This document shows, one piece after another, positions 10,510-23,900 of a stretch of 64,000 nucleotides of DNA; position 1 is the first letter of the stretch, and every line of letters begins with the position of its first letter. The position numbers and the translations under genes were made by a program. This stretch comes from Paraburkholderia caledonica NBRC 102488 (GTDB taxonomy: Bacteria; Pseudomonadota; Gammaproteobacteria; Burkholderiales; Burkholderiaceae). The stretch spans positions 186,001 to 250,000 of the forward strand of contig NZ_BAYE01000001.1 in NCBI RefSeq assembly GCF_000685095.1. Direction: 5' to 3'. Under the pieces are notes generated by a model. It had not been told where the DNA came from and ran no database searches. It was given only the letters and a program-made list of their open reading frames with translations.

Positions 10510-10978
10510 GAAAATCTCCGCGAGGGTTGGGTCTTAAGCCGGCTGCCGTATCCGCCGCGCTGCCAGGTCAAGTCTTGCCTGGCTACGCGCCGCGGACACC
10601 CTGGGTGCGCCGGCTTGCGAATCTGCTGCCCGGTACAACTTTTCCCGTGACTCGGGCAGCCAGCGCCACGGGAAGCGTCGCTCACATCTGGTTGACACTG
10701 CTGACTGCCCAGACGGGTAACCAGCAGCGGCAAGAGAAGGACCGACCTAGCCAAAAATTATAGCATGCGACTATCGGCCGACTCAACCTGCCCGGTTGCT
10801 CGTCTTCGCTGCCGCCGGTTGCACCCGAACGCTTTCCGCCGCATCGCGCTCCGCCGCAAGGCTATGGATGGCGGGACACCGGTCCCGGCGCAAAAGCCGT
10901 CTGGCGACCGCCAAAACGCTGCGGCACCGGGAATATGGTGCGATAATCCCGGGATAAATCGCATTTCAGGCCCGACTC
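10510..10978. other. Divergent regulatory region: rpsB leader and map upstream region
   Basis: This 469-bp stretch between rpsB (minus) and map (plus) has no convincing gene. About 10510-10750 would be the rpsB 5' leader, which is GC-rich with several self-complementary stretches. On the plus side a weak -10-like GATAAT (10942-10947) sits about 32 bp before map, with no clear -35. Confidence 0.55.
10757..10786 (-). promoter_or_regulatory. Sigma-70-type promoter of rpsB
   Basis: On the minus strand the -10 box is a perfect TATAAT (10762-10757) and the -35 is TTGAGT (10786-10781), 18 bp apart. Transcription should start near 10750. Confidence 0.7.
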
Positions 10979-11788
10979 ATGGCTATCACGCTAAAAAACG
11001 AACACGATATCGCGCAAATGCGCGTCGCCTGCAAGCTGGCGAGCGAAGTGCTCGATTACATCACGCCGTTCGTCACCGCTGGCGTCACCACCGGCGAACT
11101 CGACCGCCTGTGTCACGAATACATGCTGAAGGAACAGGGCACGGTCCCCGCGCCGCTGAACTATCAGCCGCCCGGCTATCCGCCCTACCCCAAGGCCACC
11201 TGCATTTCTGTCAACGACGTGATCTGCCACGGCATTCCCGGCGATAAGACGCTCAAGAATGGCGACGCGCTGAACATCGACATCACGGTGATCAAGAACG
11301 GCTATTTTGGCGATACGAGCCGGATGTTCATCGTGGGCGAGGGTTCGATTCTTGCCAAACGGCTCGTTCAGACCACCTTCGAGTGCATGTGGCTCGGCAT
11401 CGACCAGGTGCGCCCGGGTGCGCATCTGGGTGACATCGGCTACGCGATCCAGAAGCACGCCGAGGCGCAGGGCTACAGCGTGGTGCGCGAGTATTGCGGC
11501 CACGGCATCGGCACGGTGTTCCATGAAGATCCGCAGATTCTCCACTATGGCCGCCCCGGCACGGGGCTCGAACTGCAAGCGGGCATGATTTTCACGATCG
11601 AGCCGATGATCAACGCCGGGCGCCGCGACATCCGCACCATGCCTGATCAGTGGACGGTCAAGACTAAAGACCGCAGCCTCTCGGCGCAATGGGAGCACAC
11701 GGTGCTCGTGACGGAAACCGGCTATGACGTCCTGACCGTCTCCGCCGGCACGCCCGCGCGCCCGCCGGTGGTCGCCGCCACGGCCTGA
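10979..11788 (+). CDS. map: Type I methionine aminopeptidase
   Basis: 269-residue MetAP, which removes N-terminal Met from nascent proteins. The pita-bread fold's five metal ligands are recognisable: the two Asp of DITVIKNGYFGDTSRMF, the His of CGHGIGTVFHEDPQ, the Glu of FTIEPMIN and the Glu of WEHTVLVTETGYD. It is divergent from rpsB, a common bacterial arrangement. glnD follows after 30 bp and could be co-transcribed. Confidence 0.98.
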   Translation: MAITLKNEHDIAQMRVACKLASEVLDYITPFVTAGVTTGELDRLCHEYMLKEQGTVPAPLNYQPPGYPPYPKATCISVNDVICHGIPGDKTLKNGDALNIDITVIKNGYFGDTSRMFIVGEGSILAKRLVQTTFECMWLGIDQVRPGAHLGDIGYAIQKHAEAQGYSVVREYCGHGIGTVFHEDPQILHYGRPGTGLELQAGMIFTIEPMINAGRRDIRTMPDQWTVKTKDRSLSAQWEHTVLVTETGYDVLTVSAGTPARPPVVAATA

Positions 11789-11818
11789 CCGATTTCGCTC
11801 CCCGACCTTCAGCCGCCC

Positions 11819-14398
11819 ATGAGTAGTGTTCCAGCCGTCGCCCCGTCCCATGCCAAGTCGCTCAAGGCGGACTACAAAGTGGCCAAAGCCCAGTTGCTGG
11901 AACGCTTCAAGACCGCCACCAACGTGGAAGCGTTGATGGCGGCGCTTTCGCGCACCACCGACGACTCGCTGCGCGCCGCCTGGAATACCTGTGAACTGCC
12001 CTCGGACCTTGCGCTCCTCGCAGTGGGCGGTTATGGCCGTGGCGAGCTCGCGCCGCACTCCGACATCGACATTCTGGTGCTGCTGCCCGATGCGCCGCTT
12101 GAACACCTGGAAGCGCGTATCGAGCGTTTCATCAGCCTTGCGTGGGATCTGGGGCTGGAACTCGGCAGCAGCGTGCGCAGCGTTTCGCAGTGTCTCGAAG
12201 AAGCCGCGAACGACGTGACCGTGCGCACGTCGCTGTTGGAAGCGCGGCGCATCACGGGCAGCGCGGCGCTGTTCGACGACTTCGCGAAGCGTTATCGCGA
12301 GGCGCTGGATCCGAAAGCGTTTTTCCAGGCCAAAGTGCTGGAAATGCGCCAGCGCCACGCCAAGTTCCAGGACACGCCTTACGCGCTCGAGCCGAACATC
12401 AAGGAAAGCCCGGGCGGGCTGCGGGATCTCCAGCTGATCCTATGGATCACGCAGGCGGCCGGTTTTGGCAGCAGTTGGCGCGAACTCGAAGCACGCGGTC
12501 TCATTACAGAGCGCGAAGCGCAGGAACTGCGGCGCAACGAAGGTTTCCTGAAGTCGCTGCGCGCCCGGTTGCACGTCACCGCCGGCCGTCGTCAGGATAT
12601 TCTGGTGTTCGATCTGCAAACGCCGGTGGCGGAAAGTTTCGGCTACAAGCCCACCGCAACCAAGCGCGCAAGCGAACAGCTGATGCGCCGTTATTACTGG
12701 GCCGCCAAGGCGGTCACGCAGCTGGCCACCATCCTGATCCAGAACATCGAGGCGCAGCTTTTCCCGAGCACGAGCGGCATTACGCGGGTGCTGTCGGACC
12801 GCTTCGTCGAAAAGCAGGGCATGCTCGAGATTGCGAGCGACGATGTGTTTCAGCGCGAGCCGAACGCGATCCTCGAAGCGTTCCTGCTGTACGAACAGAC
12901 GCCGGGCGTGAAGGGCCTGTCGGCGCGCACGCTGCGCGCCATCTACAACGCGCGCGAGGTGATGGACCAGCACTGGCGGCGCGATCCGGAAAACCGGCGC
13001 CTCTTCATGGACATCCTGAAGCAGCCGGCCGGCATCACGCACGCGTTGCGCCTGATGAACCAGACGAGCGTGCTCGGGCGCTATCTGCTCAACTTCCGGC
13101 GCATCGTCGGACAGATGCAGCACGACCTGTATCACGTCTACACGGTCGACCAGCACATCCTGATGGTGCTGCGCAATCTGCGGCGCTTCGCGGTCGCCGA
13201 ACACGCGCATGAGTATCCGTTCTGCAGCCAGTTGATCGTGGGCTTCGACCGGCCATGGGTGCTGTACGTCGCGGCGCTGTTTCACGATATCGCCAAGGGC
13301 CGCGGGGGCGACCACTCGACACTCGGCATGGCCGACGCGCGGCGCTTCTGCCGCAATCACGGCATCGAGGGCGAAGATGGCGACCTGGTGGTCTGGCTCG
13401 TGCAGCAGCACCTGACCATGAGCCAGGTCGCGCAGAAGCAGGACACGAGCGACCCGGAGGTCATCAAGCGTTTTGCCGAGCTGGTCGGCAACGAGCGCCG
13501 TTTGACCGCGCTGTATCTGCTGACCGTGGCCGACATCCGCGGGACCAGTCCAAAAGTCTGGAACACGTGGAAGGGCAAGCTGCTGGAAGACCTGTACCGC
13601 GCGACGCTCGCAGTGCTCGGCGGCGCGCGTCCGGACGCACATTCAGAGCTAGAGTCGCGTCAGGAAGAGGCGCTAGCGCTCCTCCGCCTCGAGACGGTGC
13701 CGGAAGGCGCGCAGAAAGCGCTGTGGGACAAGCTCGACGTCGGCTACTTTCTACGCCACGACGCGGCGGACATCGCATGGCAAACGCGCGTGCTCTACCG
13801 CTACGTCGAGACGCCCACGCCGATCGTTCGCGCCCGCCCTTCGCCGATCGGCGAAGCGCTTCAGGTACTCGTGTATGTGAAGGACCAGCCGGATCTGTTC
13901 GCCGGCATTTGTGCGTATTTCGACCGCAACGGCCTGTCGGTGCTCGATGCCCGGGTCAGCACCACGCGTCACGGCTATGCGCTGGATAATTTCCTGGTCG
14001 CGCATACCGAAGAAGACGTGCATTATCGCGACATTGCCAATCTCGTCGAGCAGGAACTGACCGCGCGCCTAACTGGCGACGGCACTTGGCTCCCGGGGCC
14101 GTCGAAAGGCCGCTTGTCGCGGCTTTCGCGAACTTTCCCTGTTACACCGCGCGTCGATCTTCGGGCCGACGAGCGCGGCCAGTACTACATCCTGTCCGTG
14201 TCGGCGAACGACCGGCCAGGCCTTCTTTATTCGATCGCGCGCGTGCTGGCCGAACATCGGGTCGGCGTCGCGTCGGCGCGGATCAACACGCTCGGCGAAC
14301 GCGTCGAGGACGTGTTTCTGCTGGACGGACACGGTCTGTCGGACAACCGCCTGCAAATTCAGGTCGAGACGGAACTGCTGCGCGCGATTGCAGTGTGA
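11819..14398 (+). CDS. glnD: Bifunctional uridylyltransferase/uridylyl-removing enzyme (PII sensor)
   Basis: 859-residue GlnD, which uridylylates PII proteins when glutamine is low and removes UMP when it is high. The N-terminal nucleotidyltransferase domain has [17 protein letters not shown] with catalytic Asp82 and Asp84. A central HD domain ([18 protein letters not shown]) carries the removal activity. Two ACT domains at the C-terminus (about residues 680-760 and 790-859, the latter starting [21 protein letters not shown]) bind glutamine. All parts are intact and length is normal. It ends 6 bp before the rluB-type gene. Confidence 0.97.
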   Translation: MSSVPAVAPSHAKSLKADYKVAKAQLLERFKTATNVEALMAALSRTTDDSLRAAWNTCELPSDLALLAVGGYGRGELAPHSDIDILVLLPDAPLEHLEARIERFISLAWDLGLELGSSVRSVSQCLEEAANDVTVRTSLLEARRITGSAALFDDFAKRYREALDPKAFFQAKVLEMRQRHAKFQDTPYALEPNIKESPGGLRDLQLILWITQAAGFGSSWRELEARGLITEREAQELRRNEGFLKSLRARLHVTAGRRQDILVFDLQTPVAESFGYKPTATKRASEQLMRRYYWAAKAVTQLATILIQNIEAQLFPSTSGITRVLSDRFVEKQGMLEIASDDVFQREPNAILEAFLLYEQTPGVKGLSARTLRAIYNAREVMDQHWRRDPENRRLFMDILKQPAGITHALRLMNQTSVLGRYLLNFRRIVGQMQHDLYHVYTVDQHILMVLRNLRRFAVAEHAHEYPFCSQLIVGFDRPWVLYVAALFHDIAKGRGGDHSTLGMADARRFCRNHGIEGEDGDLVVWLVQQHLTMSQVAQKQDTSDPEVIKRFAELVGNERRLTALYLLTVADIRGTSPKVWNTWKGKLLEDLYRATLAVLGGARPDAHSELESRQEEALALLRLETVPEGAQKALWDKLDVGYFLRHDAADIAWQTRVLYRYVETPTPIVRARPSPIGEALQVLVYVKDQPDLFAGICAYFDRNGLSVLDARVSTTRHGYALDNFLVAHTEEDVHYRDIANLVEQELTARLTGDGTWLPGPSKGRLSRLSRTFPVTPRVDLRADERGQYYILSVSANDRPGLLYSIARVLAEHRVGVASARINTLGERVEDVFLLDGHGLSDNRLQIQVETELLRAIAV

Positions 14399-14404
14399 GA
14401 TTTC

Positions 14405-16537
14405 ATGCGAGACAAATTAACAGCCAAGCACCCGCGGCCGGCTTCGTCCGAACGCGCCCCTGTCCGTAGCGGCAGCACGTCGGGACGTAAGCCGACACGG
14501 CCGGCAGGACCGAAATCGTCGATGGCGGACCCGAGCGGCCCGCGAGGCGAAGGCGCGGGCACGTCGTCCGGTGGCAAGCGTCCGGCTGGCGCAGGCGCGC
14601 GCGGACCGCGCGCTCCCCGCGCGGAAGGCTCATTCTCGCGCGAACGCGAAGCGGGCGGAGCCGGCGGCGCACGACGTGCGACGTCTGACCGGCCGCCGCG
14701 CAGCGAGAGCGCGGGCGCGCCTGCGCGGCGTTTCGAAGGAAGCGGCGAGCGTGGTCCGCGGCGTGAGGGTGGTGAGCGCGCGCCGCGCCGGTTTGAAAAT
14801 CGCGCGGCTGGCGACGAGCGGGCGCCTCGTGGCGCGGGCGGCGAGCGCAGCGAACGCGCACCGCGTCGGTTTGAAGATCGGACGGGTGGAGGCCAGCGTG
14901 CGCCCGGTGGCGCAGGCGGTGAACGCGCACCGCGCCGTTTTGAGGATCGCGCGGGCAGCACCGACCGTGCGCCCCGCCGCTTCGAAGACCGTGCTGGTAA
15001 CAGCGAGCGGTCGCCCCGTGGCCCGAGTGCCGAACGTGGTGAACGCGCACCGCGCCGTTTCGAAGATCGCACGGGCAGCACTGACCGCCCGCCCCGCCGC
15101 TTCGAAGACCGTGCTGGTAACAGCGAGCGGTCGCCCCGTGGCCCGAGTGCCGAACGCGGCGAACGCGCACCGCGCCGTTTCGAAGAACGCACGGGCGGCA
15201 CTGACCGCCCGCCCCGCCGCTTCGAAGGCAATGCAGACCGCGGCGCCTCGCGCAGCTTCGACGGCGAACGCCGTCCGACCAGCGGCCCGCGGACGGGAGC
15301 AGGCCGTCCCGCGGAAGGCGGCCAGCGTGTCGAGCGTCCGACGCGCGGTGAACGCGAGGCTTCCGACCGCCCCCGCTTCGGCGCAGACCGCGGCGCCTCG
15401 CAAGACCGCCGCGGCGGCGAGCGCGGACCGCGCAGCGACAGCTCACCTCGACGCACAGAAAGCGAGCGCAGCTTTGCAAAGCCCGTCAAGAGCGGCTACG
15501 GCGACCGCGCCGATCGTCCGGCCCGCGCACCTGGTGACGCACGAGTCGAAAGAGGCGAACGCGCACCGGCTCGCCGCGAATTCGGCGACCGCGCCGCCCC
15601 GCGCACCGACCATGCGGAACGCCCGGCACGCGGCTTCGACAAAACACCGGCGGCCGAACGACGTTTCACCGACGACCGCCCCGCGCGAGCCAGCAAGTCG
15701 CGCGGTGCCGCTCCGGCCGAACATCGCCCGAACGCGGAGGCTGCCCCGCGCACGCCGCGTCGCGATATCGAGGACGCGCCCGGCACCCTGCGCCTCTCCA
15801 AGCTCATGTCCGAACTGGGCCTGTGCTCGCGCCGCGAAGCCGACGAATGGATCGAGAAAGGCTGGGTGCTCGTCGACGGCGAGCGGATCGACACGTTAGG
15901 CACGAAGGTTCGCCCGGATCAGCGGATCGAGATCGATCCCGCTGCCGAGGCCGTGCAAGCAAGCCAGGTCACGGTGCTGATCCATAAGACTGTCGGCTAC
16001 GTGTCGGGCCAGGCAGAAGACGGCTACCAGCCGGCCATCACGCTCGTCACGCCGGAGAATCGCTGGGAAGGCGACCGCTCGGACATCCGCTTCTCCGTCG
16101 CGCATCTGCGGCAGCTCGCGCCGGCCGGGCGTCTGGACATCGATTCGACAGGCTTGCTGGTGTTGACGCAGGACGGCCGCATCGCCAAGCAGCTGATCGG
16201 CGGCCATTCCGACATCGACAAGGAATATCTGGTGCGCGTCGCCTACGGCGAACACACGGTCGACGTCGAAAGTCACTTCCCGCCGGAAAGCCTCGCGCTC
16301 TTGTGCCACGGTCTCTCGCTCGACGACGTGCCGCTCAAGCCGGCGCAAGTCAACTGGCAAAACGGCGAGCAGTTGCGCTTCGTGCTGCGCGAAGGAAAGA
16401 AGCGCCAGATTCGCCGGATGTGCGAACTGGTCGGCCTCGAGGTGCTTGGCCTGAAACGCGTGCGGATGGGCCGCGTGATGCTTGGCGCGCTACCGCCGGG
16501 GCAGTGGCGCTACCTCGCACCGGACGAGTCGTTCTGA
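14405..16537 (+). CDS. rluB: RsuA/RluB-type 23S rRNA pseudouridine synthase with long Arg/Gly-rich N-terminal extension
   Basis: 710 residues, against about 250-300 for the catalytic family. The last 250 hold an S4 RNA-binding domain (from about residue 461: [20 protein letters not shown]) and the pseudouridine synthase domain with [11 protein letters not shown], catalytic Asp578. This resembles RluB (modifying helix 80 region U2605 in E. coli). The first ~460 residues are low-complexity and rich in Arg, Gly, Glu, Pro and Ser, with repeated APRRFE(D/E)R blocks that resemble RGG-type RNA-binding tails. A 120-bp DNA repeat lies inside. No internal start with a clear ribosome-binding site just before the S4 domain was evident, and codon choice remains that of the host, so I keep the long form. 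Confidence 0.88.
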   Translation: MRDKLTAKHPRPASSERAPVRSGSTSGRKPTRPAGPKSSMADPSGPRGEGAGTSSGGKRPAGAGARGPRAPRAEGSFSREREAGGAGGARRATSDRPPRSESAGAPARRFEGSGERGPRREGGERAPRRFENRAAGDERAPRGAGGERSERAPRRFEDRTGGGQRAPGGAGGERAPRRFEDRAGSTDRAPRRFEDRAGNSERSPRGPSAERGERAPRRFEDRTGSTDRPPRRFEDRAGNSERSPRGPSAERGERAPRRFEERTGGTDRPPRRFEGNADRGASRSFDGERRPTSGPRTGAGRPAEGGQRVERPTRGEREASDRPRFGADRGASQDRRGGERGPRSDSSPRRTESERSFAKPVKSGYGDRADRPARAPGDARVERGERAPARREFGDRAAPRTDHAERPARGFDKTPAAERRFTDDRPARASKSRGAAPAEHRPNAEAAPRTPRRDIEDAPGTLRLSKLMSELGLCSRREADEWIEKGWVLVDGERIDTLGTKVRPDQRIEIDPAAEAVQASQVTVLIHKTVGYVSGQAEDGYQPAITLVTPENRWEGDRSDIRFSVAHLRQLAPAGRLDIDSTGLLVLTQDGRIAKQLIGGHSDIDKEYLVRVAYGEHTVDVESHFPPESLALLCHGLSLDDVPLKPAQVNWQNGEQLRFVLREGKKRQIRRMCELVGLEVLGLKRVRMGRVMLGALPPGQWRYLAPDESF
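14920..15230 (+). repeat. 120-bp tandem repeat (40-residue protein repeat) inside rluB
   Basis: Period is exactly 120 bp: the 60 bases from 15001 match those from 15121 at 58 positions, and the segments from 14941, 15061 and 15181 share most bases. About 2.5 units. Each unit encodes two PRRFE(D/E) blocks separated by G(S/N)-type spacers. Confidence 0.9.
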
Positions 16538-16618
16538 CGCCATCTGGCAAGCTCAGAGGCTGCGCGGCCGACCGCTTCGTGCGATCTTGAAGCGCATCGA
16601 GCGCCGCAGCAGCCCAAT

Positions 16619-16648
16619 AAAAAACCCACGCAGTTGCGTGGGTTTTTT
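16619..16648. terminator. Bidirectional intrinsic terminator between rluB and def
   Basis: AAAAAACCCACGCA (16619-16632) is the reverse complement of TGCGTGGGTTTTTT (16635-16648), with a GT at the centre. Both strands end in a T6 tract, which suits the convergent rluB and def genes. Confidence 0.92.
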
Positions 16649-16681
16649 ATTATCACCGCGCGGCACCCGCCAACGGTCGCC

Positions 16682-19404
<2,723 letters not shown>

Positions 19405-19414
19405 TCAAAACGAC

Positions 19415-19439
19415 AACGGCCGCGCATTGCGCGGCCGTT
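19415..19439. terminator. Hairpin between zipA and ligA
   Basis: AACGGCCGCG (19415-19424) pairs with CGCGGCCGTT (19430-19439) around a 5-nt loop. On the minus strand (downstream of zipA) it is followed by GTCGTTTTG, a weak U-tract. It may reduce read-through from zipA into ligA. Confidence 0.6.
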
Positions 19440-19464
19440 CGAGGCGTTTTTTAAACTCGGCGGG

Positions 19465-20793
19465 TTATTGACTGAACAGTCGCCGAGTGGCGGGCGATCC
19501 TGCCGGAATGCCGGCCTGTTCCAGCTTCGCGTAAAGCGTCATCAACTGCTTTTCGATGGCGAGCAGCGCGGTCTCCGGCAACGGGCGGCGGCCGTCGTCC
19601 ACCACCCGCCCGCCGATGCGCTCGGCCAGCGACTTCGCGTAGTCGCACATCAGACGGAACGGCAAGATGTCTTCGTCGGCCACCGGCACGTCGAGCACCA
19701 GCGTGATCATCTGACCGCCCTTGTACGTGAGGTCGTCGCGCAGGAAGTTCGTGTCGCCGAACTGCAGCATGAACACCGGGCTCTGGCGCGCGTCCAGCTT
19801 GACGAAACGCGTGCCGTCGCGCGAAAGCAGCAAGCCGTCTTGCGACGCCACGGCTTGCACGTAGTTGGCCGACCAGGGCGCGCCGTCGGAGAGCACGTTG
19901 ATCGACAACTGCGCGTCGCACTGCGCGGCGAAACCGTCGAGTTCACGCGCCATCGCGACTGTTTCGAGCATGTCGGGAAATTCCGGCGACGCGTCGATTG
20001 CGTCGGCAAACTGCTGTACGCCCGTCACGAACTCGGAGAATTCAAGTTCGTTCAACGCACCGCTGCGATTGGCCAGCTGCGCGGCCGCGCGCAACTCTTC
20101 ATAACGCGCGCCGTTTTGCAACAACTCCCACGCGCCGCCCTCGAGTTTGCCTTCGATATGTACCGGCTTGCTGCCGGCCCGGCGCAAACGCTGCGCAAGT
20201 GGAATCACCTTGTCGCCCGCAACCGGTCCGTTCAGACGAATCGGCACGATGCAGTCGATGCGGCGATCGACGATAGCCGGCGGCGCGGACGAGATCGTCG
20301 TGGCAGCGGGCAAAATCGGCTCGATCTGTTCGTCGGCTTCGCGCGACGCGTTGCTCGCGGGTTGTTGACCAGCCGCCGCCGCGTCCTTGCCGGCGTCGGC
20401 ACCGAGGCTCCCCTTTGCGCCGCCCTCAGCCTCGGCATCATCGCCGTCTGACAGATAGCCGTTCGGTGTGGTCGTCTCTGCCTGAATGTCGGCCGGCGTA
20501 TCAAGCGGTGCGGCGCCTACCGGCGCGCCAAAAGTCGGTTCGACGCGGGCCGACGCCGTGTCGGCGGATGCCTCTGCGCCCACTACCGGCTCGCGGCGCG
20601 TAGTGGGCCGAGCCGGTTCAATGAACGGGCTCTGTTCCTGATGGTCGTCGCGCGCAAAATTTTCCGCGGCGTCCGCGGGCATGGGCCGCGGCATCTTGCG
20701 GCGCACCTTGGCGCTCTGCCACGCGTTGTACACCACCACGCCCCCGACCACCACGGCACCCGCGCCGATCAAACCGAGTGTCAACTCGTCCAT
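19465..20793 (-). CDS. zipA: ZipA-type FtsZ-binding cell-division protein
   Basis: 442 residues. An N-terminal membrane segment (about residues 4-23, LTLGLIGAGAVVVGGVVVYN) is followed by a basic patch (KVRRKMPRP), a long Pro/Ala/Glu-rich linker to about residue 170, and a C-terminal ZipA/FtsZ-binding domain (about residues 300-435, with SPVFMLQFGDTNFLRDDL and ILPFRLMCDYAKSLAERIGG). ZipA tethers the FtsZ ring to the membrane. Position between smc and ligA supports the call, since zipA-ligA adjacency is widespread. The domain is divergent from the enterobacterial form. Confidence 0.88.
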   Translation of the reverse strand: MDELTLGLIGAGAVVVGGVVVYNAWQSAKVRRKMPRPMPADAAENFARDDHQEQSPFIEPARPTTRREPVVGAEASADTASARVEPTFGAPVGAAPLDTPADIQAETTTPNGYLSDGDDAEAEGGAKGSLGADAGKDAAAAGQQPASNASREADEQIEPILPAATTISSAPPAIVDRRIDCIVPIRLNGPVAGDKVIPLAQRLRRAGSKPVHIEGKLEGGAWELLQNGARYEELRAAAQLANRSGALNELEFSEFVTGVQQFADAIDASPEFPDMLETVAMARELDGFAAQCDAQLSINVLSDGAPWSANYVQAVASQDGLLLSRDGTRFVKLDARQSPVFMLQFGDTNFLRDDLTYKGGQMITLVLDVPVADEDILPFRLMCDYAKSLAERIGGRVVDDGRRPLPETALLAIEKQLMTLYAKLEQAGIPAGSPATRRLFSQ

Positions 20794-20909
20794 GCATGCT
20801 CCATCAGCAATTCTTTATCTGCGCGTCCTGACGCCCGCCCCACGTATCGCGCGGCGAGTGCCGCAGCGCTGAACGCGGGCGCCCGCGCTTCCTTGATTCA
20901 AACGAAAAC

Positions 20910-23900
20910 TTAAACGATATTCTGGGCGAAACCCGCAGCCGTTTCCATGTCGACGGCAACGATGCGCGACACGCCCTGCTCCTGCATCGTCACGCCGATC
21001 AGTTGCTGCGCCATTTCCATCGCGATCTTGTTGTGCGAAATGAAAAGGAACTGGGTTTTGTCCGACATCGCGCGTACCAGATTGGCGAAACGTTCGGTGT
21101 TGGCGTCGTCTAGTGGCGCATCCACTTCGTCGAGCAGACAGAACGGCGCCGGGTTCAACTGGAACATCGCGAACACGAGCGCGGTTGCAGTCAGCGCTTT
21201 TTCGCCGCCCGACAGCAGGTGAATCGTCGAGTTTTTCTTGCCCGGAGGCTGCGCCATCACCTGTACGCCGGCGTCCAGAATCTCGTCGCCCGTCATGATC
21301 AGCTTCGCCTGGCCGCCGCCAAAGAGACGCGGGAACAGTTCGCCGAAATGACGGTTCACTTCGTCGAACGTGCCTTGCAAGAGCGTGCGCGTTTCCGCGT
21401 CGATCTTGCGGATTGCGTCTTCGAGCGTCTCGATCGCGCTCGTCAAATCGGCCGATTGCGAGTCGAGGAACGACTTGCGCTCGGTGGCCGCCTTGAGTTC
21501 GTCGAGCGCGGCCATGTTGACCGGACCGAGCGCGGTGATCGCGTTGTTGATGCGCGTGACTTCGCCCTGCAGATACGACGGCTTCATGTCCGGCGTGAGC
21601 TTGGCCTGCAGTTCCGCCTCGTCGACGCCCGCTGCCGCCAGTTGCTCGATGAACTGCTCGCCGTTCAGCCGCGCGGCCTGTTCCTTCAGTTGCAATTCGT
21701 TGATGCGGTCGCGCAGCGGTTGCAGCGCGCGCTCGGCGGTGAGACGCGTTTCGTCCGCGGCGCGCAGCTTCGCAGTCAGGTCGTCCAGTTCGAGACGCGC
21801 AGCGTGCAGCGCCTCTTCCTTGACCGCGCGAATGTCGAGCGCGTCCTGCAAGCCCGTGTGAGCGGTCTGCTCGTTGATGGTTTCGAGTTCGGCGCGCGCG
21901 TCTTCGAGCGACGCCGCGACGCGCTCGCTCTGCTCGTGCGCGACCTGAATGCTGCGCTTCAATTCGTCGATGCGGTTCGCCATGTTGCGCGCGGCGAAGC
22001 GTGCGTCGGTCGCGGCGCGGTCAAGGTCGCGTGCCTCGCCGCGTGCAGCGGTAAGCGCTTCGTCGAGCGCCTCGAAAGCCAGTTGATGATCTTCGAAACG
22101 CGCCTGCAATTCGGCGAGTTCACCGTCGTAACGCTCGAAGTTCGCTTCGGATTCCGCACGCATCGCGCGCTGCTCTTCGATCTGTGCGTTGATCTCCTCG
22201 AGCTCTTCACGAATCTGCGTGCTGCGCTGCGTGTAACGCTCGTGCGCCTGCGTGAGCTTGAGCACGTCGAGTTGCAACGCGTGCACGCGCTGGGTCGCGC
22301 GCTCGGCCTGCTGACGCACGTCGGTCAGCGCCTGCGCCGCTTGCGTGTGCGCGGCTTCGGCGCGGATCGCGGCAGCCTTTGCTTCGTCGGCGAGCAGGGC
22401 TTGTGCGCGCACCTGACGCGCGAGATTTTCGATTTCCTGCTGACGGGCCAGCATGCCGGCCTGTTCGGAATCGGCCGCATATAGTTGCACGCCGACGCGC
22501 GTCACCACGTGCCCGGCCTTCACGACGAACGAGCCGCCCTCGGGCAATTGCGAGCGCATGCTGAGCGCCTGCTGCAGATCGTCGGCGACGAACGCAAGGC
22601 CGAGCCAGTCGTTCAACACCGCGCGGATGCCCGCGTCGTCGATACGAACCAGCGACAGCAGCGGCCGAAGCGCGGGCGACGCCGCAACCGGCTGACCGGC
22701 GACGGGCGGTGCGTAGAACGCGAGCTTGGCGGGCGGCGCGTCGGTAGCGAACGCCTTGACCCAGTCGAGATTCGATACTTCGAGCGCGGCGAGCCGCTCG
22801 CGCAGCACGGCTTCGAGCGCGGCTTCCCAACCGGACTCGACGTGCAGCTTCTTCCACAGTCGCGGCAGGCCGCCGAGCTCGTGCTTTTCGAGCCACGGCT
22901 GAATCTTGCCTTCGGTCTGGACGCTTTCCTGCAACTGCTTGAGCGCCGCAAGGCGTGCGTCAAGCTGATGAATCTGCGCGCTTTCCGCCTGCACGCGCTC
23001 CTGCGCGGCACGCCTTTCGGCGTCCAGACGCGGCAGGGTTTCTTGCGCATCGGCAAGACGCGTTTGCGCGTCGTGCAGAATCTCTTCGTGTTCCGCGAGT
23101 TGCATGCGCAACTCTTCGAGCTGTGCTTCGTCGGGTGCGTCGAGGCCGCCGGCTTCTGCCTTCAGCCGCTCGTGACGCTGTTGCAACTGCTGCAATTGCT
23201 GATCGGCATTGCGCTGATGCGCCGCTTCCAGCTTGAGCGCCTGTTCGGTCTGCGCAATGCCGCCGCGCTCCGCATTCAGTTCGGCTTGCGCATCGCGCCA
23301 GCGCGCTTCGAGCGCAGGCATTGCGTCGTGCTTCGCGGCGGCTTCTTCTTCGGCGAGCGCGGCCTTTTCTTCGGCGACGGCGAGTTGCTTCTCGGCGTCT
23401 TCGAGATCGCCTTGCGCTTTTTCAGCCTGCGATTGCCACTGTTCACGCTGCGCGGTCAGCGCAGCGATTTGCGCCTGGACGCGGTTGCGCGATTCGACGA
23501 TGAACTTGATTTCGGCTTCGAGCCGGCTCACTTCGGCGTTCGCTTCGTACAGCGCGCCTTGTGCGCCCTGCATCGCGTCGCTCGCCGAGTAATGCGCGAC
23601 GCGCAGCGTTTCGAGTTGCGCTTCGACTTCGCGCAGCCTGGCGGTTTGCGCTTCGAGGTCGATTTGCGCCTGTTCGATGGCGCGCTGCTGACGTTCCTGC
23701 TCGCTGCCCGCCTCGTTCTTGCGCAACAGCCATAACAGGCGTTGCTTCTCTTCGCCGTCGGTTTGCAGTTCCTTGTAGCGCGTGGCGACGACAGCTTGCG
23801 CTTCGAGCTTCTCGAGGTTCGTGCCCAGTTCGCGGACGATGTCCTCGACCCGCGTCAGATTCTCACGCGTGTCGTGCAGGCGGTTCTCCGTCTCGCGGCG

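Noticed and set aside
14920..15230. Repeat array as a CRISPR
   Set aside because: Units are 120 bp, in frame and coding, with no short repeat-spacer alternation and no cas genes.
14359..15489. Minus-strand frame opposite the rluB repeat
   Set aside because: Ser/Arg/Pro repeats are the complement of the rluB leader; no start signal.
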